Shown here: positions 1 to 8,309 of the stretch, in pieces | How the letters are laid out: each line of letters begins with the position of its first letter | Position numbering within the stretch: position 1 is the first letter of the stretch | Source of the DNA: Nocardioides sp. | GTDB lineage: Bacteria > Actinomycetota > Actinomycetes > Propionibacteriales > Nocardioidaceae | Direction of reading: 5' to 3' | Length of the DNA stretch: 41,923 nucleotides | Assembly: GCF_029937575.1 (NCBI RefSeq) | Contig: NZ_JAPYPS010000030.1 | Coordinates: 1-41,923, forward strand | Position numbers and translations under genes: made by a program | Notes under the pieces: model-generated | What the model saw: only the letters and a program-made list of their open reading frames with translations | Database searches by the model: none | What the model was told of the DNA's origin: nothing

Positions 1-120
1 CGGTGCGGTCGGCTACGCGCGCGGCCCCACCCACCGCAACCACCAGGGCCAACCCGAGGGAGCTGCTCGCCCCACGACACGGACCCACCACCAGACCGGC
101 CCACCTGGCAGGCTGAGCCC

Positions 121-450
121 GTGACCGTCATCAAGATCAACGCCATCACCGTCCCCGCCGAGTCCGGCGACGAGCTCGCCCAGCGCTTCGCCGCCCGCGC
201 CGGCGCCGTCGACGGACAGGAGGGCTTCGAGGGCTTCGAGCTGCTCAAGCCCGCCGACGAGCGCACACAGTGGCTCGTGCTGACCCGCTGGCGCGACGAG
301 GAGTCCTTCCAGGCGTGGGTCAGCTCCCCGGCGTTCGCCGAAGGGCACCGTTCGGCGGCGGAGCGTGCCGGCGGCGATGCGCCCAAGCCGGTCTCGACCC
401 ACAGCGAGATCTGGAACTACGAGGTCGCAGGCGGGTCGACCCCGGCCTGA
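121..450 (+). CDS. MhuD/IsdG-like heme-degrading monooxygenase (ABM fold)
   Basis: This 109-residue protein has the antibiotic-biosynthesis-monooxygenase (ABM) fold and closely follows the mycobacterial heme oxygenase MhuD. It shares the N-terminal KINAI pattern with Asn7, the central GF-x-GF-x-LL segment (residues 35-42), and an FQAW segment with Trp66 followed by a histidine at 76. In MhuD the equivalents of Asn7, Trp66 and a histidine at 75 shape heme binding and ring opening, so the likely role is cytosolic heme degradation for iron acquisition. The histidine is shifted by one residue and the C-terminal tail (residues 85-109) is longer than in MhuD. The start is GTG at 121. No heme transporter is next to it in the window. 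A generic ABM-fold quinol monooxygenase is the main alternative. Confidence 0.8.
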   Translation: MTVIKINAITVPAESGDELAQRFAARAGAVDGQEGFEGFELLKPADERTQWLVLTRWRDEESFQAWVSSPAFAEGHRSAAERAGGDAPKPVSTHSEIWNYEVAGGSTPA

Positions 451-569
451 GCCCCGGCACCCCGAGACCCGCACCAGGGGCGAGTCAGGGCGTCACCCGA
501 TGTGGTCGGGGCCCTGGTCGAGCCACAGTGGAGGCACACCACAGACCGCTGATCGAAGGAAGTGCCCCC

Positions 570-845
570 ATGAACGACATCCGCCAGAGCTTCGCCCGCC
601 AGGGCCTGGTCCGGCCCAGCCAGCACCGCATCCTGGGCGGCGTCAGCGCCGGCATCGGGCGACGCATCGGCGTCGGTCCGTGGACCGCTCGGCTGCTCGT
701 CGTCCTGACGATGCTGGTCCTGCCCGGCAGCTCGATCCTGATCTACCCGATCCTGTGGATCCTGATGCCCACCGAGGAGCAGGCCGCGGCGTACGGCGCC
801 TACGCGCCGCCCGAGGGCCCGGCCGTGCCGCCGACCACTGCCTGA
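570..845 (+). CDS. PspC-domain small membrane protein
   Basis: This 91-residue protein is made almost entirely of a PspC domain (about residues 14-68). A basic segment contains the typical LGGVSAGIGRR pattern, then a hydrophobic stretch (about 40-66) ends in the WILMP motif common in this family. The C-terminal tail is Pro/Ala rich. PspC proteins are inner-membrane components of phage-shock-type envelope stress responses, and in actinobacteria they often occur as stand-alone short proteins. The ATG at 570 follows a GGAAG ribosome site about 7 bases upstream. The 3' end overlaps the end of the convergent MFS gene by 46 bases. Nothing nearby shows a pspA partner, so the physiological role is inferred only from the domain. 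Confidence 0.85.
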   Translation: MNDIRQSFARQGLVRPSQHRILGGVSAGIGRRIGVGPWTARLLVVLTMLVLPGSSILIYPILWILMPTEEQAAAYGAYAPPEGPAVPPTTA

Positions 846-2341
846 GCCTCGCCCGCGGGCTCCTCGATCCGCGTCGGCATGAGCAGTCCGGTCGCCAGGA
901 GCGCCAGGGCGATCACCGCCGAGCACAGGAACACCGCCTGGATGGCGGGAGCGATCGTGCCGGCGGGGAGCGACTCCAGGTCGAGGGCGCCGCCGCCGGC
1001 GGCACCCGCGACGCGGCTGTTCACGATGGCGCCGAAGGCCGCGACTCCCACGGCACTGCCCATCGAGCGGGCGAACATGTTGGCGCCCGTCGCCACGCCG
1101 CGGTGCTGCCAGCCGACGGACGACTGCGCGACGATGACCGCCGGGCTGGCGACGTACCCGAAGCCGATGCCCATCACGAAGCACGGCAGGGCGAGCTGCC
1201 ACAGGCCGCTGTCGGCGTCGACCAGGGTGAGCAGCCCGGCGCCGACCACCGTGATCGCGGCGCCCATCGAGACCGTGGCCCGGAAGCCGATCGTCAGGTA
1301 GAACCGGCCGCCGGTCGCGGCGGCGATGGGCCAGCCGATCGTCATCGACGCCAGCGCCAGGCCGGCCACGAGCGCCCCGTGGCCGAGCACGGACTGCGCG
1401 TAGAGCGGGACGTACGACGTCAGCCCGAGCATCAGCACGCCGACGATGAACGATCCGGAGGCGGCTGCATTGAGCACGCGCCGCTGGAAGATCCAGAGCG
1501 GGAGCACCGGCTCGACCGCACGGGACTCGACCACGACGAAGAGCGCGAGCAACGCGGCAGCGGCGCCGAAGATCCCGACGCCGAGGGGCGAGTCCCAGTC
1601 CCACCGCACGCCACCCTCGAGGAGGCCCAGCAGCAGCAGCGTGCCGCCGGCGGCGAGCAGGCCCGCGCCGAGGTAGTCGATGCGGTGCCTGCGACGCTCC
1701 ACGCTCTCGTCGAACCGGCGCCACAGGACCCACGCCGCGGCGGCGCCGAGCGGAAGGTTGACGAAGAAGATCCACCGCCACGACAGGTAGTCGGAGAAGA
1801 CGCCGCCGAGAGTCGGCCCGATGATCGAGGCCGTCGCCCAGACGCTGGCGATGTAGCCCTGCACCTTGGCGCGCTCGGCCAAGGAGTAGATGTCGCCCAC
1901 GATGGTCATCCCCATGGGCTGGACGGCTCCGGCGCCGAGGCCCTGGACGAGGCGGAAGACGATCAGGGCCGGCATGCTCCACGCGATCCCGCAGAGCAGC
2001 GAGCCGAGCACGAAGAGCCCGATCCCCAGGAGCATCACCGGCTTGCGACCGAAGAGGTCGGCCAGCTTGCCGTAGATCGGGACCGAGACCGCTTGGGCCA
2101 ACAGGTAGATCGAGAACAGCCACGGGAACGACGTGAACCCGCCCAGGTCGTCGACCACGGCCGGGACCGCGGTCGCCAGGATCGTGGCGTCGATGGCGAC
2201 CAGACCGATGCTCAGCATCACGGCCAGCAGGATCGGACCGCGCTCGCTGCGCAGACCGACGCTGGCACGGGTCACCCGCGCCGGCGGCGTGGGCTCGGCG
2301 GTCGCGGTGGGTTCGGGGGCGGTCATCGCCACGGCAACCAC
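800..2341 (-). CDS. MFS transporter, DHA2 (EmrB/QacA-type) drug exporter
   Basis: About 513 residues with the layout of a 14-helix DHA2 drug:proton antiporter. The first helix carries the AIDATILATAVPAV-type segment (about residues 49-62). Motif A (GKLADLFGRKP) is near residue 92 and the antiporter motif C (IIGPTLGG) is near residue 175. The family expels lipophilic toxic compounds using the proton gradient; the substrate here is unknown. The listed start is GTG at 2341; ATG at 2326 is an equally good start, because neither has a convincing ribosome site. The gene lies downstream of, and on the same strand as, the MMPL exporter gene, separated by a hairpin, so it is probably its own transcription unit. 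Confidence 0.88.
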   Translation of the reverse strand: MVAVAMTAPEPTATAEPTPPARVTRASVGLRSERGPILLAVMLSIGLVAIDATILATAVPAVVDDLGGFTSFPWLFSIYLLAQAVSVPIYGKLADLFGRKPVMLLGIGLFVLGSLLCGIAWSMPALIVFRLVQGLGAGAVQPMGMTIVGDIYSLAERAKVQGYIASVWATASIIGPTLGGVFSDYLSWRWIFFVNLPLGAAAAWVLWRRFDESVERRRHRIDYLGAGLLAAGGTLLLLGLLEGGVRWDWDSPLGVGIFGAAAALLALFVVVESRAVEPVLPLWIFQRRVLNAAASGSFIVGVLMLGLTSYVPLYAQSVLGHGALVAGLALASMTIGWPIAAATGGRFYLTIGFRATVSMGAAITVVGAGLLTLVDADSGLWQLALPCFVMGIGFGYVASPAVIVAQSSVGWQHRGVATGANMFARSMGSAVGVAAFGAIVNSRVAGAAGGGALDLESLPAGTIAPAIQAVFLCSAVIALALLATGLLMPTRIEEPAGEAQAVVGGTAGPSGGA

Positions 2342-2395
2342 GGATCGCCGCGGGTTGTTCCGCGATGGGCTGACGCCCCAGGCGCGATGGTTCCC

Positions 2396-2438
2396 GACGA
2401 AATGGCCCCTGCGGGGGCGTCCGGGGGGCCATTTCGTC
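2396..2438 (-). terminator. Hairpin after the MMPL gene
   Basis: A perfect 14-bp inverted repeat (2396-2409 pairing with 2425-2438) with a 15-nt loop lies between the MMPL stop and the start of the MFS gene. No clear U-tract follows on the minus strand, which is usual for actinobacterial terminators. Its position supports separate transcription of the two exporters. Confidence 0.6.
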
Positions 2439-2473
2439 AGGGACTGTCCCGACTCACGCCCCGATCGCAGCGA

Positions 2474-4717
2474 CTACCCCACGGAGGCGGGAGCGGTCGA
2501 CTGGGAGGGATCGGCCGCGCCCCCCTCGTGGCCAAGGGCATCCACGGCGCCGACGGCCGGCCGACCTGCCTCGGGCCCCTCGCGGAAGCCGTAGCGCTCC
2601 CACCACCGGGCCATCGGGGCCGGAGCCCACCAGTTCCAGCGGCCGAGGAGCTTCATGGTGGCGGGCACGAGCAGCGCACGGACGATCGTGGCGTCGATGA
2701 GCAGCGCCACGAGCATGCCGATGCCGAGCATCTTCATGAACACGATGCCGCTGGTCCCGAAGGCACCGATGACGACCCCGAGCAGGAGCGCGGCACTGGT
2801 GATGATCCGACCGGTCTTCTGCACGCCGGTCGCGACGGCGATCGTGTTGTCGCCCGTCCGGTCCCACTGCTCACGCACACGGGAGAGCAGGAACACCTCG
2901 TAGTCCATCGAGAGCCCGAAGAGGATCGCGAGCATCAGGATCGGGTTGGTGGCGTCGAGGAAGCCCTGCGACTCGAAGCCCAGCAGCCCCGAGAGGTGAC
3001 CGTCGCTGAAGATCCAGGTGATCACGCCGAAGGCGGCACCGATCGAGAAGAGGTTCATCACGATCGCCTTGATCGGCAGGACCACCGAGCCGAAGGCCAG
3101 GAAGAGCAGCACCATCATGATGGCGACGACGATGAGTCCCATCCACGGCAGGTGGGCCGCGACGGAGTCGATCAGGTCGACGGTGTCGGCGGTCAGGCCG
3201 CCCACCAGCACGTCACCGGTGCCCGGGCGCACCTCGCGCAGCGACTCCACGATGGCCTGGGACTCCTCGGACTGGCTGTTGCCCAGCCAGGCGGCGCGCA
3301 GGAGGGTGACGTCGCCCTGCGTGGCGACCGACTGGACACCCTCCACACCCTCCACGTCGAGCACCGCGTCGCGGTAGGTGGCGACGTCGTCGGCCGAGAC
3401 ACCCGACAGCAGCAGGCTGGCGGTGGACTGCTCGGGGCCGAACTGCGAGTTGAGGGTGTCGAACGCCTGGTGGGCCGGCGCGTCCTGCGGCAGCACCCGG
3501 TAGTCCACGCTGCCCCACTTCGCGCCCAGGAAGGGCGAGGCGATCGCCAGGAGCACGAGGACGGTCGCGACCATCACGAGCACGGGACGGCGCATCACCG
3601 CGTGGGCGAGTCGGCCCCAGCGCTCCTCCCCGGTGGTGGTGGAGACCGCGCGGCCACGGCGCCACGGCAGCCGCCCGCCGTCGACCCGCCGGCCGAGCAC
3701 GACGAGCAGCGCAGGGAGCATGGTGAGGGCCGCCAGCATCGCGATCAGCACGGCCGCCATGCCGCCGTACCCCATGGAGCGCAGGAAGGTCTGCGGGAAG
3801 ATCAGCAGGCTGCTCATGGCGGCGGCCACGGTCAGGCCGGAGAAGAGCACGGTGCGCCCGGCGGTGGCGAGGGTACGGCGGATCGCGGTGCCGGCGGCGT
3901 CGGGGCCGTCCGGCAGGAGGGCAAGCTCCTCGCGGAACCTGCTGATCACGAAGAGCGCGTAGTCGATCGCCAGCCCGATGCCGATCAGCGAGACCACGTT
4001 GACGGCGAAGATCGAGACCTCGGCGACCTCCGCGATCAGGCGCAGCACCGCCAGCGAGCCGATCATCGCCAGCAGCCCGACGAGCGCGGGCATCGAGGCC
4101 GCGACCAGGCTGCCGAAGATGAGCAGGGCCAGGAGGATCACCACGGGGAGGCTGATCAGCTCGGCGCGCTCGAGGTCCTCGGAGGTGATCTCGTTGACGT
4201 CGTTGTAGACCGCGTAGCTGCCGGCGAGCTGGACCGACAGGTCGGCGCCGACCTCCTCGAGGGTGGGTGAGATCTCGTCGTAGCTGACCAGGAAGTCGTC
4301 CTGGGTCTCACCCTGGAGCGAGATGAGCACCTGGACGCTGCGCCCGTCCTCGCTGATCAACGGCGCCGCAGCCTCGGACGGCAGGTCGTAGGGGGTGACG
4401 ACCGAGCTGACGGCGTCGTCGGGCAGGGCGTCCACCACCTCGCGCACGGCGCTCTCGAAGGCGCCGTCGGCGGCAGTGAGGTCGCTCCCGGCCGGAGCGG
4501 CGTAGATCGCCACGACGTCGACGGTCTGGTTGCCGAACGCCTCCTGCTCCAGGCGCAGCTCGCGGGCCGACTCGGTCGCCGGGTCGTCGAAGCCTCCCTG
4601 GCTGAGGGAGTCGAAGACCCCGATGCCGTAGGCCGCAGCAGCGATGGTCACGAGCACGCCGACCACCAGCACCCGGCGCGCCCGGCGGGCGACGATGCCT
4701 GCCCAACGATCGATCAT
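2474..4717 (-). CDS. MMPL-family RND transporter
   Basis: This 747-residue protein has the duplicated MMPL/RND plan: an N-terminal helix, a periplasm-facing domain, a helix bundle, then the same again. The hallmark proton-relay motif occurs twice: GLAIDY near residue 250 and GLSMDY near residue 602, each followed by a basic SR-x-R-E segment. Such proteins move lipids, siderophores or drugs across the actinobacterial membrane. The start ATG at 4717 has an AGGAG site six bases upstream. The gene is divergent from a TetR regulator with a tandem operator-like repeat between them, so repression by that regulator is the simplest model. The C-terminal tail after the last helix is short, as in the smaller MMPL exporters. 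The substrate cannot be told from sequence. Confidence 0.92.
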   Translation of the reverse strand: MIDRWAGIVARRARRVLVVGVLVTIAAAAYGIGVFDSLSQGGFDDPATESARELRLEQEAFGNQTVDVVAIYAAPAGSDLTAADGAFESAVREVVDALPDDAVSSVVTPYDLPSEAAAPLISEDGRSVQVLISLQGETQDDFLVSYDEISPTLEEVGADLSVQLAGSYAVYNDVNEITSEDLERAELISLPVVILLALLIFGSLVAASMPALVGLLAMIGSLAVLRLIAEVAEVSIFAVNVVSLIGIGLAIDYALFVISRFREELALLPDGPDAAGTAIRRTLATAGRTVLFSGLTVAAAMSSLLIFPQTFLRSMGYGGMAAVLIAMLAALTMLPALLVVLGRRVDGGRLPWRRGRAVSTTTGEERWGRLAHAVMRRPVLVMVATVLVLLAIASPFLGAKWGSVDYRVLPQDAPAHQAFDTLNSQFGPEQSTASLLLSGVSADDVATYRDAVLDVEGVEGVQSVATQGDVTLLRAAWLGNSQSEESQAIVESLREVRPGTGDVLVGGLTADTVDLIDSVAAHLPWMGLIVVAIMMVLLFLAFGSVVLPIKAIVMNLFSIGAAFGVITWIFSDGHLSGLLGFESQGFLDATNPILMLAILFGLSMDYEVFLLSRVREQWDRTGDNTIAVATGVQKTGRIITSAALLLGVVIGAFGTSGIVFMKMLGIGMLVALLIDATIVRALLVPATMKLLGRWNWWAPAPMARWWERYGFREGPEAGRPAVGAVDALGHEGGAADPSQSTAPASVG

Positions 4718-4770
4718 GAGAGTCTCCTGCGTGTCCGACGAGGCGCGTCCCGTGACGGGCCTTCATTCAA

Positions 4771-4801
4771 GTGAACGGTGTTAATCGTAAACGGTGTAAA
4801 C
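4771..4801. promoter_or_regulatory. Tandem operator-like repeat between MMPL and TetR genes
   Basis: Two 15-base copies, GTGAACGGTGTTAAT (4771-4785) and GTAAACGGTGTAAAC (4787-4801), lie head to tail at 16-base spacing in the divergent intergenic region. They are markedly more AT-rich than the surroundings. The consensus GTRAACGGTGTWAAY resembles TetR-type operators and is the obvious candidate binding site for the adjacent regulator. Confidence 0.65.
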
Positions 4802-4866
4802 TCTCGTCGTCAAGCCTTCCGCGACGTCGACCGACGTCCGCTCCCCACCCCGCAGTCGAGGAACCC

Positions 4867-5637
4867 GTGCCGCACCTGGTCGATCCCACGCTCACCCGCC
4901 GCGAGCGCCAGCGCGAGTCGACGTACGTCGACATCGTCGCCGCCTCCCGCGAGCTGCTCGCCGAGTCACCCGAGCTGTCCTTGCGCGCCGTCGCAGCAAA
5001 GATGGGGATGACCGCTCCGGCGCTCTACCGCTACGTCGCCAACTACCAGGAGCTCGTCGACCTGGTGGCCTTCGAGATCGACAAGGCCGCGACCCTCACC
5101 TTCGCGGAGGCAGCCGACGCGCTCGATCCCGACGACGCCCCGGGTCGACTCGTCGCGGCCACGACCGAGTTCCGCCAGTGGGCGCTGGGCAACCCCCACG
5201 AGTTCGCGATCGTCTTCGCCAACCCGGTCGCCGAGGCCGCGTGCGTGCGCCGCGACCTGCTCACGCTCGCCAGCTCCGGCCTGCTGATGACCGACCTGAT
5301 CCACGACGTGTGGCGTCAGCGCGGCTTCGCCATCCCCGCGATCGACGACCTGCCCGACGTCGTGCGCGCGTCCCTCGAGGACCCGCTGATTCCCGCCAAG
5401 GTGGAGGACCTCGCTCGCGAGGATCGGGGGCTGGTGTGGGTCTACATGCAGGGCTGGACCCAGCTGTACGGCGTCGTGGTGCTCGAGGTGATGGGCCACA
5501 TGGATCCGCGCGTGATCGAGTCCGGCGAGATGTTCATCGACGTGATCCGCCGCTTCGCACCCACGATCGGCCTGGCCGAGGAGATGCCTCGGTTGGAGAC
5601 GCTGATCCGAGAGCGGTTGGGTCGGGCACCGGGATAG
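4867..5637 (+). CDS. TetR-family transcriptional regulator
   Basis: From the GTG at 4867 the protein has 256 residues. Residues about 10-60 form a TetR N-terminal helix-turn-helix: RRERQRESTYVDIV, then the recognition part ending APALYRYVANYQEL. The C-terminal part (WALGNPHEFAIVFANP and following) looks like the WHG-type TetR_C ligand domain. An in-frame start at 4771 exists but would add a basic non-conserved leader overlapping the operator repeats, so I prefer 4867. The gene is divergent from the MMPL exporter and probably represses both it and itself until a ligand binds. It ends in a hairpin shared with the convergent sirtuin gene. Confidence 0.88.
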   Translation: MPHLVDPTLTRRERQRESTYVDIVAASRELLAESPELSLRAVAAKMGMTAPALYRYVANYQELVDLVAFEIDKAATLTFAEAADALDPDDAPGRLVAATTEFRQWALGNPHEFAIVFANPVAEAACVRRDLLTLASSGLLMTDLIHDVWRQRGFAIPAIDDLPDVVRASLEDPLIPAKVEDLAREDRGLVWVYMQGWTQLYGVVVLEVMGHMDPRVIESGEMFIDVIRRFAPTIGLAEEMPRLETLIRERLGRAPG

Positions 5638-5649
5638 CCCTGACGCAGG

Positions 5650-5676
5650 TCAAGGATCTCGGTGCCGAGACCTTGA
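5650..5676. terminator. Bidirectional hairpin between TetR and sirtuin genes
   Basis: An inverted repeat (5650-5662 with 5665-5676, one bulged base) sits 13 bases after the TetR stop and 14 bases before the end of the convergent sirtuin gene. It is followed by TTTC on the plus strand, and its placement fits a terminator serving both genes. Confidence 0.6.
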
Positions 5677-5689
5677 TTTCCGCCCGGGA

Positions 5690-6388
5690 CTATCCGCTCC
5701 GGCCCGCCAGTACCTCGTCGACCCACACGGGGACCAGCTCGCCGGCACGACCGTGCCGGGCCTCGTCGAAGAAGTGGGTGCCCTCGCTGGGCATCAGGTT
5801 GAGCTCGAGCGTGCGGGCGCCGTGGCGCGCGGCGTACTGGACGAAGCCGGCGGCGGGATAGACCGCGCCCGACGTACCGATGGAGACGAAGAGGTCGGCC
5901 CGGGTGAGCTGAAGCTGGATCAGGTCCATGCCGTAGGGCACCTCGCCGAACCACACGACGTCCGGGCGCAGCTCGCTCACGCCGCAGCCGGGGCACGGCG
6001 GGTAGTCGCTCAGCTCGCGGGTCCAGCTCATCCGCGCCCCGCAGCCGCGGCACAGCGCCGAGCGCAGCTCACCGTGCATGTGGTGCACATGGGCGGACCC
6101 ACCGCGCTCGTGCAGGTCGTCGATGTTCTGGGTGACGAGGAAGAAGTCGTCTCCGAGCACGTCCCCCAGGCGACCCAGGGCCCGGTGGGCCGGGTTGGGC
6201 TCGACGCCGGCCAACGCAGCGCGTCGGTCGTCGTAGAACCCGTGCACCACGGAGGGCTGGCGCTCGAACGCCTCGGGCGTAGCGACGTCCTCGACGTCGT
6301 GGCCCTCCCACAGGCCGTCGGAGTCGCGGAACGTCGCCACCCCGCTCTCGGCGGAGATGCCGGCCCCGGTCAGTACGACGATCCTCAC
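5690..6388 (-). CDS. cobB: NAD-dependent protein deacylase, class III sirtuin
   Basis: This 232-residue Sir2 enzyme shows every family landmark. GAGISAESG (residues 8-16) binds NAD, followed by TFRD (19-22). TQNIDDLHERGG is at 86-97, and the catalytic histidine is in MHGEL (His105). Four zinc cysteines lie at 113, 116, 132 and 135. Tyr52 and Arg55 match the Y-x-x-R pair that lets SIRT5/CobB-type enzymes recognise succinyl and malonyl lysine, so desuccinylase activity is likely besides deacetylase activity. It consumes NAD to remove acyl groups from lysines of cytosolic enzymes. Its end faces the TetR gene across a shared hairpin. A membrane-protein gene follows it upstream on the same strand after 43 bases. 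Confidence 0.93.
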   Translation of the reverse strand: MRIVVLTGAGISAESGVATFRDSDGLWEGHDVEDVATPEAFERQPSVVHGFYDDRRAALAGVEPNPAHRALGRLGDVLGDDFFLVTQNIDDLHERGGSAHVHHMHGELRSALCRGCGARMSWTRELSDYPPCPGCGVSELRPDVVWFGEVPYGMDLIQLQLTRADLFVSIGTSGAVYPAAGFVQYAARHGARTLELNLMPSEGTHFFDEARHGRAGELVPVWVDEVLAGRSG

Positions 6389-6431
6389 ACCGCAGTCCTA
6401 CCAGCCGCGCAGGCCGTGACGCTCGGCCACC

Positions 6432-6821
6432 TCAGAATTGGCCTCGCTGCTGCTTGCCCCCGGCGACCGCCGCCACCACCGACGCGATCGCGGCGACCGT
6501 GCAGATGCCCGCCGCGATCCAGTAGCCGATGCTCATCATGTCCTCGAACTCCAGGGACACCGCGACCAGGATCGCGACGTGCGCGAGGCACAGCGCCACC
6601 CACGGCACGGTCGAGACCGCGACGTACGAGGACGCGATGACGAACGCCACCGGGGCGAGCACGACCCAGGCGATCCCGACGGCGTACGCCGTCTCTCCCT
6701 GTCGGTGCTGGAACTCGATCATCGCGACGGCGTCGCCGTCGATCGTGATCAGCAGCGCAGCCGTCACCGCCGCTGCTGCCAACGTGGCGGCGAGCGAGAG
6801 CACGCGGACGGGGTTGGTCAT
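6432..6821 (-). CDS. Four-helix hypothetical membrane protein
   Basis: A 129-residue protein with four hydrophobic segments (about residues 7-25, 45-65, 68-90 and 98-120) and short charged loops. I do not recognise a named family. The ATG at 6821 has a GGAGG site 11 bases upstream; an in-frame GTG at 6827 would sit at a more usual 5 bases and may be the true start. It lies between the sirtuin gene and the LuxR gene on the same strand, with more than 100 bases before it, so it may have its own promoter. Function unknown. Confidence 0.7.
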   Translation of the reverse strand: MTNPVRVLSLAATLAAAAVTAALLITIDGDAVAMIEFQHRQGETAYAVGIAWVVLAPVAFVIASSYVAVSTVPWVALCLAHVAILVAVSLEFEDMMSIGYWIAAGICTVAAIASVVAAVAGGKQQRGQF

Positions 6822-6936
6822 CAGCACGACGACCTCCGGGGAGCACCGAGAGTCATGCGGCCCAGTCTGCTCCACGACCGCGAGTCACACAGGAGGATGC
6901 ACGAAGGGGGCGTGTGGACCCCGCCACGTCGGGTGC

Positions 6937-7266
6937 TCAGTTGATGGCCCGCAGCTCCGGCTCGGTGTCCGGCTCCTCGAGAAGTCCGTGCTGGACGCCC
7001 CACACGACGGCGTGCGACCGGGTGGGCGCCCCGATCTTGCGGTAGGCGCCCCGAATGTAGGTCTTGACCGAGTTGAGGCTCAGGTAGAGCGTCTCGCTGA
7101 TCTCCTGGTTGGAGTAGCAGTTGGTCACCAGCCTCATCACGTCCACCTCGCGCGGCGAGAGGTCGGCCACGGCGGCATCGCCGTGGAGCCGGTGCCGGGG
7201 CACGACGACCAGGCGTGGCGCCGAGGGACCGGGGGCCCGGTCGCAGGCGACGGGCAGCGCGGTCAT
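6937..7266 (-). CDS. Short LuxR-type (GerE domain) DNA-binding regulator
   Basis: A 109-residue protein whose residues about 34-97 are a LuxR/GerE helix-turn-helix (LSPREVDVMRLV, then NQEISETLYLSLNSVKTYIRGAYRKIGAPTRSHAV). No receiver or ligand domain precedes it, only about 33 Pro-rich residues. Such stand-alone GerE proteins are common in actinobacteria and usually control stress or developmental genes. The ATG overlaps the stop of the upstream small membrane protein as ATGA (7263-7266), so translation of the two is coupled. The palindromes at 7428-7454 upstream of the pair are candidates for autoregulation. Confidence 0.88.
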   Translation of the reverse strand: MTALPVACDRAPGPSAPRLVVVPRHRLHGDAAVADLSPREVDVMRLVTNCYSNQEISETLYLSLNSVKTYIRGAYRKIGAPTRSHAVVWGVQHGLLEEPDTEPELRAIN

Positions 7267-7388
7267 CGTCCGACCACCAGCGCCAGCACGAACGCCACTG
7301 CGGGGCCGGCGAAGAGGAGCCCGTGGCCCCAGAGCTCCTCGGACAGTCGCGAGACGGAATCGGACGTGGTGCTCGTCGGGTGGGTCAT
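7263..7388 (-). CDS. 41-residue single-pass membrane protein coupled to LuxR regulator
   Basis: The ORF can be read from 7550, but the ATG at 7388 gives a compact 41-residue product. It has a Ser/Thr-rich N-terminus (about 1-17) and one hydrophobic helix (about 22-40) ending in Arg. The stop overlaps the ATG of the LuxR gene by four bases, a strong sign that it is truly translated. It could hold or sense for the regulator at the membrane, but no homologue is recognised and that idea is inference from gene coupling alone. Confidence 0.6.
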   Translation of the reverse strand: MTHPTSTTSDSVSRLSEELWGHGLLFAGPAVAFVLALVVGR

Positions 7389-7427
7389 GACGTTCACGTG
7401 CCCCGTGGTCGCCACCGAGAAACCCGA

Positions 7428-7454
7428 TGAACGTTCAATCACCCCCAGGGGTGA
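7428..7454. promoter_or_regulatory. Two adjacent palindromes upstream of the small membrane protein/LuxR pair
   Basis: TGAACGTTCA (7428-7437) is a perfect 10-base palindrome. It is followed immediately by TCACCCC-CA-GGGGTGA (7439-7454), which has perfect 7-base arms. They lie 40-66 bases upstream of the ATG at 7388 and are the best candidate operator for that operon. Confidence 0.5.
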
Positions 7455-7593
7455 GTGGCCTCGTAGCCCCGCCGGCTCAGGGCAGGCCGAGCCCTTGGGG
7501 ACGGCGACCCTCCCCACGTGTGTCGCACCACGACAGCTGGTGGCTGACATATCGTTCCATCTGAAGGCCAGCGGGGTTTCGTTTCCTGCGGGT

Positions 7594-8289
7594 TCAGGCG
7601 CCGAAGCGCTTGCGATCCAGCGTCTTGAAGTAGCCCTTCTTCAGCGCCCGCTCGGCGCTGTCCTTCGGCGTCGAGAAGAAGCCGCGCTCGGACGGAGACA
7701 GCCCAGAGGTTTCGATCTTCCGCCGGAGTAGGGCCAGCGTGCAGCACAGGTCAGCTGCCTGAAAGAGGCTGTAGTCAGCCGGAACCACCTTGCGCACCTC
7801 GACACTCAGGTGTGCGTTGAAGACGCTGTTGACGAGGTTCGTGATCTCTTTCTGACCGTTGTCGTAGTAGATGACGATGCGCTCCCAGGAACTGAAGAAC
7901 TCGGAGTTCGACCGGATCAGCATGCCAAGCTCGCGTGACATCGCGCTCACGAGCCGGTCCGTGTCACCAAGCTCGCGCTTGCTGAACACCCACGAGTGGT
8001 GCGTGACCTCGCACGTCCGGACGAAGTCGACAAGCACCCGGAAGATCGATCGGCGGGATGGCATGTCGAGCAGCCGATAGTCGTGCTCTCGACGGATCAG
8101 GGGACCAGTGTGGATCGCGTGGTCTGCCGGCAAGCCACGCGTTACCAACGCGTCGTGAATCTTGTCCAAGTGCCCAGCGATGTCGTCGCTCTGGTCGTGG
8201 AAGACGAGGCTCAGCACGTAGAACGGCGAGTGCTTCTCGAAGGGGCCGAAGTCGCCGGACTCGTCGATGAAGATGCTCAACTCACGCAC
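7594..8289 (-). CDS. DUF3800 domain protein (RNase H-like fold)
   Basis: From GTG at 8289 this is a 231-residue DUF3800 protein. The N-terminal IFIDESGDFGPF segment carries the conserved Asp-Glu-Asp cluster, and the near-C-terminal QAADLCCTLALLR carries the second conserved acidic site. These residues match the metal-binding positions of an RNase H-like fold, which is why the family is suspected of nuclease activity. DUF3800 genes are common on mobile elements and in defence islands, but the biochemical role is unproven. The reading frame is open to 8334, but that longer start would read into a stem-loop. The gene sits alone, with convergent or gene-poor flanks, at the left edge of the accessory region. 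Confidence 0.85.
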   Translation of the reverse strand: MRELSIFIDESGDFGPFEKHSPFYVLSLVFHDQSDDIAGHLDKIHDALVTRGLPADHAIHTGPLIRREHDYRLLDMPSRRSIFRVLVDFVRTCEVTHHSWVFSKRELGDTDRLVSAMSRELGMLIRSNSEFFSSWERIVIYYDNGQKEITNLVNSVFNAHLSVEVRKVVPADYSLFQAADLCCTLALLRRKIETSGLSPSERGFFSTPKDSAERALKKGYFKTLDRKRFGA

Positions 8290-8309
8290 GACAAGGCCCC
8301 TAGAAACGA

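Noticed and set aside
365..4270. Very long plus-strand open frame (over 1300 codons) opposite the MFS and MMPL genes
   Set aside because: It is Arg/His/Gly-rich low-complexity translation with no recognisable domain, antisense to two well-defined transporters. This is a normal artefact of third-position GC bias.
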